Origin: Candidatus Fermentithermobacillaceae bacterium
Lineage (GTDB): Bacteria > Bacillota > Sulfobacillia > Fermentithermobacillales > Fermentithermobacillaceae
DNA length: 64,000 nt
Direction of reading: 5' to 3'
Assembly: GCA_018052455.1 (NCBI GenBank)
Contig: JAGPNE010000001.1
Span: 359,261-423,260 of the forward strand
A program made the translations under genes and the position numbers. Within the stretch, counting starts at the first letter, position 1; each line of letters opens with the position of its first letter. Below, in pieces: positions 52,712 through 60,266 of this stretch. The notes beneath the pieces were generated by a model. That model did not search any database and was not told the origin of the DNA. It was given only the letters and a program-made list of their open reading frames with translations.

Positions 52712-53257
52712 CTACTCTACAAATACAGCAGAGTACCAGTTCACCGGATCTGTCTCATCTTTGAGCGTATCTATTGGTAGACCGAATTTCCTCACTGTCT
52801 TGAAAACGTCAATCCCTACGCTGTGAAACGCAGGGCGCGCTTTCTTAGGATTAATGCAGGGGCTACCGTGAAAACCCGCACACTCTCTGCAAAGAGCACA
52901 ATCGCTCATTGAAAATGCAAAGTAGTAGCCCTTGAGAAAAGCCTCTCTTTCCAAGGCAAAGGATACCTCTTGAGATATGCTTTTGTCTTTAGAATGTACT
53001 ATGACGCCCCATGAATACCTCCTCAGTACTTGCTCGTATTCCCAAGGTTTGAGAGATCCAGGCCTAGACGGGCATGTATGCCCAAAACCCCAATCGGCGC
53101 AACCAAACGCACACTTCAATATGGTCCTAGGATCAAACACAATATCCTCAATGCCAAAATGCACTGCATCGTCTGCACCCATACCCACAGCCATGTCTAT
53201 CAGATATCTGCCGAACTCCAACCTGGTACCATTTCTACTCATATCTGAGACGGTCAC
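52712..53257 (-). CDS. DUF2284 metal-binding protein
   Basis: A 181-residue Cys-rich protein of the DUF2284 family, predicted to bind metal or Fe-S clusters. The family Cys pattern is complete: KCAFGCADWGFGHTCPS, then SDCALCRECAGFHGSPCINPKKARPAFHSVGIDVFKT. Its biochemical role is unknown; it is common in anaerobic bacteria and archaea. The start is GTG 53257, with GGGGG eight bases ahead. It converges on serS and is divergent from desulfoferrodoxin. The 229 nt between it and the desulfoferrodoxin gene hold no gene that I can support. Confidence 0.88.
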   Translation of the reverse strand: MTVSDMSRNGTRLEFGRYLIDMAVGMGADDAVHFGIEDIVFDPRTILKCAFGCADWGFGHTCPSRPGSLKPWEYEQVLRRYSWGVIVHSKDKSISQEVSFALEREAFLKGYYFAFSMSDCALCRECAGFHGSPCINPKKARPAFHSVGIDVFKTVRKFGLPIDTLKDETDPVNWYSAVFVE

Positions 53258-53486
53258 GCGTCTGCCCCCTTCCAGTTATTGATAACATTTCTAATACCAT
53301 TCTTCTTTCGACATATCCTGCCCCAAACCTGCGGGTACATATTTCATTTACATACATAGGAACGATTCCTCCCTAGCATTAAGCGCCCTTTTATGAGAAA
53401 CTTTTACTTGGTAGGGATCTGAAAACCGAAACTCTCTTTATGATAAGCTTTGGGAAAAGAACAGAAACTATACGGGGGGTATTGAA

Positions 53487-53864
53487 ATGGCCAGCGTCCA
53501 TGAAGTTTACAAATGTGAGATTTGCGGAAACATCGTGAATGTTCTGCACGGTGGAAAAGGTCAATTGGTATGCTGTGGTCAGCCAATGACTTTGCTCCAA
53601 GAAAAGACTTCTGTCGATGAAGGGCTAGAGAAGCATGTACCTGTACTAGAAGAAGGTGAGGTCCTCACCGTAAGGGTAGGTTCTGTAGAACACCCTATGA
53701 CCGAACAGCACCATATCGAGTGGATCGAGGTCCAAGAAGACAACGGGCAGGTCCAGGTAAAATTCCTGACCCCCAATGACAGACCGATGGCACAGTTCAA
53801 ACTTTCCGGCAAACCCGTAAAAGTAAGGGAATACTGTAATATTCATGGTCTTTGGAGAAACTAG
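53487..53864 (+). CDS. dfx: Desulfoferrodoxin (superoxide reductase)
   Basis: A 125-residue two-domain superoxide reductase. Centre I (a rubredoxin-like site) uses YKCEICGN and the CC pair in VCCGQPM. Centre II, which reduces superoxide, uses EKHVPV, HPMTEQHHIEWIE and the C-terminal REYCNIHGLW, giving the four-His one-Cys iron site. The full domain pair identifies class I desulfoferrodoxin, a standard oxygen-defence protein in anaerobes. The ATG follows CGGGGGG. A terminator follows 25 nt after the stop. Confidence 0.97.
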   Translation: MASVHEVYKCEICGNIVNVLHGGKGQLVCCGQPMTLLQEKTSVDEGLEKHVPVLEEGEVLTVRVGSVEHPMTEQHHIEWIEVQEDNGQVQVKFLTPNDRPMAQFKLSGKPVKVREYCNIHGLWRN

Positions 53865-53889
53865 TCTCCAAAACGCCGCATCTGTTACG

Positions 53890-53919
53890 AAAACCGCTCG
53901 TTTTCAGAGCGGTTTTCCA
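53890..53919. terminator. Terminator between dfx and the convergent flavoprotein gene
   Basis: Perfect 10-bp stem AAAACCGCTC (53890-53899) / GAGCGGTTTT (53907-53916), 7-nt loop. The A- and T-rich ends make it usable in both directions. Confidence 0.88.
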
Positions 53920-53922
53920 TTG

Positions 53923-54600
53923 TCATCTGTATCTTTCAGCGATGCTTCTTGCTAAGGCTCTTGTCTCTTCGAGGGCTTCTTTGCGCCCGTCTATAGCTGT
54001 AGGCTTATCGACTCCTCTTACAAGGACTTTGCCCGCATATTCGAAATCAATGGCGTCATACCAGAATCTGGCGCTTGCAGAGATGCCGGTAAACAGACTG
54101 TCTCCCCGAGTAGCACCGCAACAAAGGAGCACCCCTGTACCCGGCCTATCACGCCATCTTTCTTTGCGTGTGTACTTCTTGTTGTAGAAAAGTTGACACC
54201 GATCGATGATTGCCTTGACATGCGAGGGAACACCGTAAAAATAGACGGGGGACGACAAGACAACAACGTCTGCAACCTTCAGTTTCTCGTACATTTCCAC
54301 CATTGAGTCTTCTTGCACACACTTTCCGCTCACGCAAAAATCGCAGCCCAAGCATGGATTTATGTTCCATACACGCTCATCAATAGAAGTTTCGCTATTG
54401 GGATACCTATGTATGTCCAACCCTTTCAAGACGCCTGTTCCCATACTCTTTTTGTCCTTGACTTTGCCGCCGTCAATCAAGACCAGTTTCTCGACGTGCC
54501 AGTCCGAAGCACTTGAGATGAATTCGTCTATGAAGAGGTCTAAAAGCCTTTCTGAATTGCCATTTCGTCTGGCGCTGCCTGCAATTGCAACTAGGTACAT
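53923..54600 (-). CDS. Flavodoxin-fold NAD(P)H-dependent oxidoreductase
   Basis: A 225-residue flavoprotein. The FMN-binding loop is AIAGSARRNGNSERLL, and the flavin-contact strand VVVLSSPVYFYGVPSHVKAIIDRC follows. A Cys motif NPCLGCDFCVSGKCVQED between them resembles the cluster-binding region of iron-sulfur flavoproteins. The C-terminal part GVLLCCGATRGDSLFTGI is typical of this subgroup. The start ATG 54600 follows GGGGGTCAGGG; the frame open to 54780 is not like the family. It is related to, but distinct from, the protein at 7.3-7.9 kb. The electron partner is unknown. Confidence 0.85.
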   Translation of the reverse strand: MYLVAIAGSARRNGNSERLLDLFIDEFISSASDWHVEKLVLIDGGKVKDKKSMGTGVLKGLDIHRYPNSETSIDERVWNINPCLGCDFCVSGKCVQEDSMVEMYEKLKVADVVVLSSPVYFYGVPSHVKAIIDRCQLFYNKKYTRKERWRDRPGTGVLLCCGATRGDSLFTGISASARFWYDAIDFEYAGKVLVRGVDKPTAIDGRKEALEETRALARSIAERYR

Positions 54601-54635
54601 GTGCCCTGACCCCCTATGCTGAAACATTGTAGAAA

Positions 54636-56051
54636 TCATACTCCAAGATACAATTTGGCAGTAAAGAAATAGATAATGACTCCCAATATGTCCGCGATAG
54701 ACGCAACTAACGGAGAACTTGCGGAAGCAGGGTCCCAGCCAAATCTCATCAACACAAAAGGAACCATGGCTCCCAGGCAACTCACAACTACTACACTAAG
54801 AAACATCGCGGTCCCAACGACCACCCCGATGTCAAATCCAGCCGAAACCGCGCCTACACCCATGACTAGCACCCCAATAATGAGCCCCATTATACTTGAA
54901 ACGGTCAGTTCCCGCATAAAGACCTTTGGCCAATCACGAAAAGTTACATCACCTACGCCGACGTCCCTGACCACAAGAACCGCTGACTGAGACCCTGCGT
55001 TGCCTGAGCAGTCCAGAATCAGGGGGAGGAAAAACACCAAAGATATGGTGCTAGCAATTGCTCCCTCAAAAGAAGACATAACACCACCTGAAATGAGATA
55101 CACCAAAGATAGAAGAACGAGCCAGACTACCCGGTTCTTGTATAGAAGCAAAGGGCTGGCATCTGCTAGGCTAACCCTTATGGGTGAAACACCAGCACTC
55201 TTATGGAAGTCCTCTGTAATTCTTTCAGTTGCGGCCTCAAAAACGTCGTCACCTGTCACTATTCCCAACAAAACCCCGTCTGAGTCGGTGACAGGCAATA
55301 TCCACAATCCATAGCGCTGCATCAACTCATAGGCCTTTTTCCTATCTTCGAAAGCATTGACGCTCATAACTGACGTCCTCATTATGTCCTCTACCTTAGA
55401 TTCAGGGTTTTCCAAGACAAGCTGCCTCAATGAAACTGCGCCGATGAGCTTACCCGTCTCATCTACCACATATATCATGCTCGCAGTCTCGCTATCCCTT
55501 CCCCATTGCCTCACGTACTCAAGAACCTGGCCAAGAGTCCAATCTGGGTGTACGGACAGATAATCCGGTGTCATGAGACGCCCTACGCTTTTTTCTGGAT
55601 ATCCAAGAAGCCAGCGTACTTCCGCGAGATCTTCCGGGCTGAGCTGTTCTAAGAGTCTAGCAGTAACTTGAGCAGGTAATTCTTCCAAGAGCTCGGTGCG
55701 GTCATCAGGCGCAAGGTTTGCCATGATATGGCGAGCTTCTTCATCAGTAAGGTCTCTCAGGAGATCGTCTTGCTCAAAAGGCTCAAGGTAGGCAAACACT
55801 TCCGCAGCTATATCCCTTGGAAGAACACGGAATACAAGGATCCTGTCTTCTTTGTCCAAATCAGAAAGCAAATCCGCGATTTCTGCGATCGGCATGTTCT
55901 CTACAAGATAGTCCCTTAGACCATCCCAATTTCTACCGTTTATGAGGCTTCTAACTACACCCATCTCTATGGCTTCGCCAACCGGAATAGGTTCATCCTT
56001 CCTATCTTTACCAAGCAGAGGCTGATTACGGTCAAGATTCTTATGCTCCAT
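54636..56051 (-). CDS. mgtE: Magnesium transporter MgtE (third paralogue)
   Basis: A 471-residue MgtE: N-terminal helical domain, CBS pair (VVDETGKLIGAVSL, VTDSDGVLLGIVTGDDVF), five helices. The pore motif is LDCSGNAGSQSA. The start is ATG 56051, with AAAGGAGG upstream; a TTG two codons earlier is possible. It follows the next mgtE by 58 nt on the same strand, so the two are co-transcribed. The two tandem copies resemble each other more than the one at 10-11.4 kb: both have CSGNAGSQ where that copy has TGGNSGSQ, and both have EDFHKS linkers. Confidence 0.95.
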   Translation of the reverse strand: MEHKNLDRNQPLLGKDRKDEPIPVGEAIEMGVVRSLINGRNWDGLRDYLVENMPIAEIADLLSDLDKEDRILVFRVLPRDIAAEVFAYLEPFEQDDLLRDLTDEEARHIMANLAPDDRTELLEELPAQVTARLLEQLSPEDLAEVRWLLGYPEKSVGRLMTPDYLSVHPDWTLGQVLEYVRQWGRDSETASMIYVVDETGKLIGAVSLRQLVLENPESKVEDIMRTSVMSVNAFEDRKKAYELMQRYGLWILPVTDSDGVLLGIVTGDDVFEAATERITEDFHKSAGVSPIRVSLADASPLLLYKNRVVWLVLLSLVYLISGGVMSSFEGAIASTISLVFFLPLILDCSGNAGSQSAVLVVRDVGVGDVTFRDWPKVFMRELTVSSIMGLIIGVLVMGVGAVSAGFDIGVVVGTAMFLSVVVVSCLGAMVPFVLMRFGWDPASASSPLVASIADILGVIIYFFTAKLYLGV

Positions 56052-56108
56052 GTTCAATCTTGCCTCCTTTATTGTCCACCTTATCCTCTCCTGCATTGCG
56101 CCACAGGG

Positions 56109-57476
56109 TCACAAATTCAGGATCTGCATAGCCAACTCGAAGTAAATCAAGATCCCTAGTATATCTAGAATGGACGTGATCAAGGGCGAACTTGAAGTTG
56201 CAGGGTCGAACCCTAGTTTTCTAAGCAAGAACGGCATAACCATACCGATGATTCCTCCTACCAGCACTGTCAGTGCAGCGCTGATGCCTACTACCATCCC
56301 TACGCCAAACCCGCCTTGTAAAATAGCAGGTCCGCAGACAAATAGAGCAACAGTGATCCCTAGACCCGCCGAAACAAGCGCCTCTTTAAGGGTAAGCTTG
56401 GGCCAGTCTTCTAGACCGATTTCGCCTACTGCCATATCTCGAACAGCCAACGTTGAAGACTGCGACCCTGCGTTTCCACTGCATCCAATGATAAGTGGCA
56501 AGAAGAACACGAGCGCTACCACTTGAGATATGGCATCTTGAAATTGGGCCATGAGCTGCGCACCCACAAGGTCAATTAACGCTAGGAAAACAAGCCAGCC
56601 AATCCTGCTTCTCAAGAGGACCCCAAGGCTCGATTCAAGATAACTTGTTTTGAGCGGTGAGACAGCCCCCGACTTGTGGAAGTCTTCAGTTGCCTCCTCT
56701 ATGGATACGTCGAAGATGTCGTCTGCAGTGACAATTCCAACTAGCGTTCCGTCAGAGGAAACAACAGGTAACGCGTAAAGGTCATATTTATCCATGACCC
56801 TGGCCGCTTCTTCTTGATCGTCAAAAGCAGACAGATAGATCGGCGGAGTTGTCATTATGTCACGAACGATTTCGCCAGGATCAGCTAAGATGAGCTGTCT
56901 CAACGACACTACGCCCAGCAGTTTCCAGTTGTCATCAACTACATAAATCGCGTCCACTGTCTCAGTATCTCTACCCCTGCGTCTTACATGCAATAGCGCC
57001 TGAGACACTGTCCACCCTGGACGGACCGCAACGTAGTCGGGAGTCATGAGACGCCCTACGCTTCTTTCGGGATACCCCAGGAGCATGCGTGCTTCTTCCA
57101 TATCTTCTGGTCTCAAGAGATTCAGAAGCCGCTGCGTAGCCTGACCTGGAAGCTCCTCCAGCAACTCTGTTCTGTCGTCCGGACGCATAAGCGAGAGCAA
57201 GAGTTGTGTTTCGTAGTCTGTAAGGTCTCTCAGAAGAGCGTCAGCATCTTCGCTCTCAAGCTCCGAAAATACCTCGGCCGCCATCCTCCTAGGCAGACAT
57301 CTGAAAAGCAGCACCCGCGTGGGCTTGTCCATCTCTAGCAATAGGTCGGCAATGTCCGGCGCACGCCATTCAGCCAAAAGGTCGCGCACAGCAGCCCAAT
57401 TGTGTGCAAGGATCATGGCTTTAACTCGAGACACGTCGGAAAGAAAAGTCTCACTGGACGAATCTATCCTGTTCAA
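56109..57476 (-). CDS. mgtE: Magnesium transporter MgtE (second paralogue)
   Basis: A 455-residue MgtE with the same order of parts: helical domain, CBS pair (VVDDNWKLLGVVSL, VVSSDGTLVGIVTADDIFDV), five helices, and pore motif IGCSGNAGSQSS. The start is TTG 57476, with GGGGGG nine bases ahead. It is the first gene of the tandem pair and is preceded by a 260-nt leader and promoter. Two slightly different copies might form separate channels of different affinity, or one may carry another divalent ion. Confidence 0.95.
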   Translation of the reverse strand: MNRIDSSSETFLSDVSRVKAMILAHNWAAVRDLLAEWRAPDIADLLLEMDKPTRVLLFRCLPRRMAAEVFSELESEDADALLRDLTDYETQLLLSLMRPDDRTELLEELPGQATQRLLNLLRPEDMEEARMLLGYPERSVGRLMTPDYVAVRPGWTVSQALLHVRRRGRDTETVDAIYVVDDNWKLLGVVSLRQLILADPGEIVRDIMTTPPIYLSAFDDQEEAARVMDKYDLYALPVVSSDGTLVGIVTADDIFDVSIEEATEDFHKSGAVSPLKTSYLESSLGVLLRSRIGWLVFLALIDLVGAQLMAQFQDAISQVVALVFFLPLIIGCSGNAGSQSSTLAVRDMAVGEIGLEDWPKLTLKEALVSAGLGITVALFVCGPAILQGGFGVGMVVGISAALTVLVGGIIGMVMPFLLRKLGFDPATSSSPLITSILDILGILIYFELAMQILNL

Positions 57477-57736
57477 GGGAATCGCCCCCCTTCAGATACA
57501 TTTTGCAAGGATCAAATGAACCGTACTCTTGTAACCAGACAAAACATTCGGAAGGAGGGGTATGCTCCGCAGTCTTAGTACCTCGTCACCTGCAAGTACT
57601 TCTCTGCGAATGAAGAGGCATCATCGGCTAGGCAACAAAAAGCCAGGCAGGAAAGCAGGCCCTACCTCCTCGGTCAGTCTGTTCTTACTAGGCCCAGGGT
57701 CAGTACTATCTCTGTCCACTTTCCTCACCTGCCTCT
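57477..57736 (-). promoter_or_regulatory. Leader of the tandem mgtE operon, candidate metal-responsive RNA
   Basis: A 260-nt transcribed leader if the promoter upstream is used. On the mgtE strand it holds CTGGGCCTAGTA (plus-strand 57686-57697), identical to a 12-mer in the leader of the other mgtE locus. Nearby are a GGTGAGG element (plus-strand about 57724-57730) and a GAGGTACTAAGACTGCGG stretch that faintly resembles conserved parts of the M-box Mg2+ riboswitch. No clear terminator was found. Overall fit to the M-box is poor, so I call it a candidate only. An open frame on the plus strand across this region (57562-57777) looks non-coding. Confidence 0.4.
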
Positions 57737-57742
57737 TTACAC

Positions 57743-57771
57743 ATGATATGAAGACTTACCTTACTACGCAA
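57743..57771 (-). promoter_or_regulatory. Candidate promoter of the tandem mgtE operon
   Basis: On the minus strand, TTGCGT (plus-strand 57766-57771) and TATCAT (57743-57748) with a 17-nt spacer. Predicted start near 57736. Confidence 0.5.
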
Positions 57772-57929
57772 TTGTAATGCCTATCTCAGTTTACTCTTAC
57801 CACACGGCAAAATAAAGCTTGGCCTGTCAATTCTTCCATGAATAGTCTCGAAAGGACCGGCGATCACAAACCATTTGCTCATATCCGCACCAGATGCTAG
57901 AGTTGTTTTGGACTACGGTTTGATACGAG

Positions 57930-58733
57930 GTGATCCAACTGGGTATAGATGAAAGAAACCTGGCTATTGATTCCATGGTGCAGCTAGGTTTTACTGAATA
58001 CGAAGCCAAAACATATTTGGCTCTACTGAAAGACAATCCGGCCACAGGATATCAGATAAGCAAGAATGCCGGGATACCTCGCTCCATGGTATACGAAGCG
58101 CTCGGTCGCCTATCCAACAAAGGTGCGGTCATGTCGATCCCAACTGGCGATACAACCAGATACGCACCCATCCCTGTTACTACTCTTCTAGACACATTGC
58201 GTCACAAGTATGAAGACGCATTGGACACAGCCCAAGAAGTACTATCTAAAGAAGAATCCCAAGCCCCTCAAGAGCAAGTTTGGAACCTTTCAGGATATGA
58301 CTTAGTCATCTCACGCGCCCGGGAAATGGTGAGACACTCCAAGAAAGAGATCCTTGGATTTCTAGATGACCGCACTTTGGTGGTACTATTCTCAGATCTC
58401 AAGGATGCTTACGATAGGGGGATCTCAACTCGTCTGATTCTAATAGGTGAAGCAGAGGTAGATTTTGGCCACGTGATGCGACACCCCATAGAAGAAAGCG
58501 AGCTTCAAAATATCGCCAGGAGCATTGTTTTGGTATCAGACAACAATGAGACTCTAATTGGCGGAACTGCTCCTTCAGATACATGCGTCTGGACCGCCAA
58601 CAACCACGTAGTCTTTATCGCACGGCAGTTCATATGGCAAGAGATGTTTACGCAAAAGGCAGTGGAACTGCTTGGCAAGGAAATTCTCTCCATGCTCACA
58701 GACGAAGAGCGGAAGGCAATTCTCTGGGAGTAA
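57930..58733 (+). CDS. TrmB-family transcriptional regulator
   Basis: A 267-residue regulator. The N-terminal winged helix has the TrmB signature LGFTEYEAKTYLALLKDNPATGYQISKNAGIPRSMVYEALGRLSNKGAV. A coiled region (about 95-120) leads to a C-terminal sugar-sensing-like domain of PLD-like fold (ILGFLDDRTLVVLFSDLKDAYDRGISTRLILIG). The start GTG at 57930 has a poor site; the real start may be ATG 57975 (SMVQLG) or a non-standard codon after GAGGTGATCC. It is divergent from the mgtE operon. The regulated gene is not known, but M28 peptidase or mgtE are the nearest candidates. Confidence 0.85.
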   Translation: MIQLGIDERNLAIDSMVQLGFTEYEAKTYLALLKDNPATGYQISKNAGIPRSMVYEALGRLSNKGAVMSIPTGDTTRYAPIPVTTLLDTLRHKYEDALDTAQEVLSKEESQAPQEQVWNLSGYDLVISRAREMVRHSKKEILGFLDDRTLVVLFSDLKDAYDRGISTRLILIGEAEVDFGHVMRHPIEESELQNIARSIVLVSDNNETLIGGTAPSDTCVWTANNHVVFIARQFIWQEMFTQKAVELLGKEILSMLTDEERKAILWE

Positions 58734-58945
58734 CCGCTGAACAAGGTTTCCGCAACTGTGCTTGTTGCGTAATACATGCCCTACTTTGTACCTCTTTGTT
58801 CTGTCTGAGATCCCCCAAGAAGGTTATATTGCGTCTCGTCCCGAATACTCCAGACCATTGGTTCATATGCCCCTCATGTACAGCACTAAGCATTGAAGTA
58901 AAAAGTAAGGGCATAAAGGGAGCAACGCGAAAGGAGCGAAGTGAC

Positions 58946-60208
58946 GTGTCTTTCTGTGGCGAAAAAGCAATGGGATTTCTCAAGAGAATTGCGTTTACGC
59001 GGTGTGCAGGCACACCAGAGGAACAACTTGCAGCAGAGATAATATGCGAAGAACTACGATCTCTAGGGCTCAAGCCAGAAATCGAAGAGTTTGATTTGCT
59101 CGCATATTCCGATGACGAGGGCCTAGTAGAAGTTGTAGAGCCGTACCACGCGAGGTACGAAGCGTCTGTACTCGGCTTGAGCGGCAATACCCCGGATGGG
59201 GGTATTGAAGCGCCCCTCAAATACGTAGAAACCGGGCAGCCCGAGTATCTGAACAATATTAGTGGGAAGATAGTCCTTGCAAGCGAAGGAGGAGGATTCA
59301 AGAGCTTTGAAAGGGCCAAAAAGGAAGGAGCTATAGGTCGTATTTTCATAGGCGGAGCCGGCAGAGATACTCCTAACATAGCCATGAACAGATGTATTAG
59401 GGACAGACTTGGAACACTCCCTACAGTGTACGTCAGATACGAACATGCACTAGAAATGATTACAAATGCTGCAGAGAAAGTGCGGCTTACAGTACGCCAA
59501 AACGAGGCATGGTCCAAATCACGCAATGTTGTCGTGGATATACCAGGTACTTACGAACCTGATGAAATAGTGATCGTAGGAGCACATTTTGATAGCGTGT
59601 ACAAGAACCAGGGAGCCCACGATAACGGAGCCGGGTCTGCGACTATTATGGAGCTCGCCAGGCACTTTAGCCAGAACCCACCTAAGCGAACCCTTCGGTT
59701 CATTTGGTTTGGCGCTGAAGAAATGGGCCTCATGGGCAGTTGGGCACATATAGAGAAGCAGAAAGAACAGGTCCAGAAGTACATATTCATGGTAAACGTA
59801 GACGTTGCTGGCGGTATCATCGGCAACAACTCTGCATCGGTCATGGGTTCAGATAAGCTAGTGAACTACCTAGATGTCATGGGTGCCGAATTTGGACGAG
59901 GACTTCGATCTCACCAATCCATATACTCAGGAGACTGCATACCTTTGGGATACGAAGGCATTCCTTCTGTGACTTTTTCGCGGGGAGGCGGAGCTACTTC
60001 GTACATACACGCTCCAGGTGACACAATCGAACACATAGACGCTGAGCACTTGACACTGTTAGGCGACATGGTTCTAGAATTCACTGATCGGATCGCCAAC
60101 GCAGTAAAATTCCCATTTGATAGAGAGATCCCGGAAAAGATCAAAAAGGACATAAGGGACTACATGGAAAGAGGCGGACGTACACCCGAAGATAAGAAGG
60201 CAAGATAG
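58946..60208 (+). CDS. M28 family zinc aminopeptidase
   Basis: A 420-residue cytoplasmic metallo-aminopeptidase. A protease-associated type insertion (about 80-190) precedes the catalytic core. Zinc and catalytic residues are visible: VGAHFDSV (His, Asp), AHDNGAGSA (bridging Asp), FGAEEMGLMGS (Glu-Glu), VNVDVAGG (Asp) and SYIHAPGDTIEHID (His). The start is GTG 58946, with AAAGGAG nine bases before; the frame is open to 58583 but that part overlaps the regulator gene in another frame. No signal peptide is seen. It completes the set of peptidases in the window. The 212 nt before it hold no gene. Confidence 0.9.
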   Translation: MSFCGEKAMGFLKRIAFTRCAGTPEEQLAAEIICEELRSLGLKPEIEEFDLLAYSDDEGLVEVVEPYHARYEASVLGLSGNTPDGGIEAPLKYVETGQPEYLNNISGKIVLASEGGGFKSFERAKKEGAIGRIFIGGAGRDTPNIAMNRCIRDRLGTLPTVYVRYEHALEMITNAAEKVRLTVRQNEAWSKSRNVVVDIPGTYEPDEIVIVGAHFDSVYKNQGAHDNGAGSATIMELARHFSQNPPKRTLRFIWFGAEEMGLMGSWAHIEKQKEQVQKYIFMVNVDVAGGIIGNNSASVMGSDKLVNYLDVMGAEFGRGLRSHQSIYSGDCIPLGYEGIPSVTFSRGGGATSYIHAPGDTIEHIDAEHLTLLGDMVLEFTDRIANAVKFPFDREIPEKIKKDIRDYMERGGRTPEDKKAR

Positions 60209-60220
60209 GAACATAGATAG

Positions 60221-60266
60221 ACCCATGCGTTCAGCACTATCTGAATGCATGGGTTAACTTTTTTCT
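60221..60266. terminator. Terminator between M28 peptidase and sbcC
   Basis: Near-perfect 14-bp inverted repeat ACCCATGCGTTCAG (60221-60234) / CTGAATGCATGGGT (60241-60254), 6-nt loop, followed by TAACTTTTTTC. The sbcC stop lies inside it. Confidence 0.85.

Noticed and set aside
57562-57777. 71-codon frame on the plus strand with AAGGAGG just before its ATG
   Set aside because: The spacing is too short, the product is Ser/Thr/Leu-rich with no protein-like pattern, and the region is better explained as the leader of the mgtE operon on the other strand.
58583-58945. Long N-terminal extension of the M28 peptidase frame
   Set aside because: It overlaps the TrmB regulator gene in another frame, its sequence is unlike M28 enzymes, and a good ribosome binding site supports GTG 58946.
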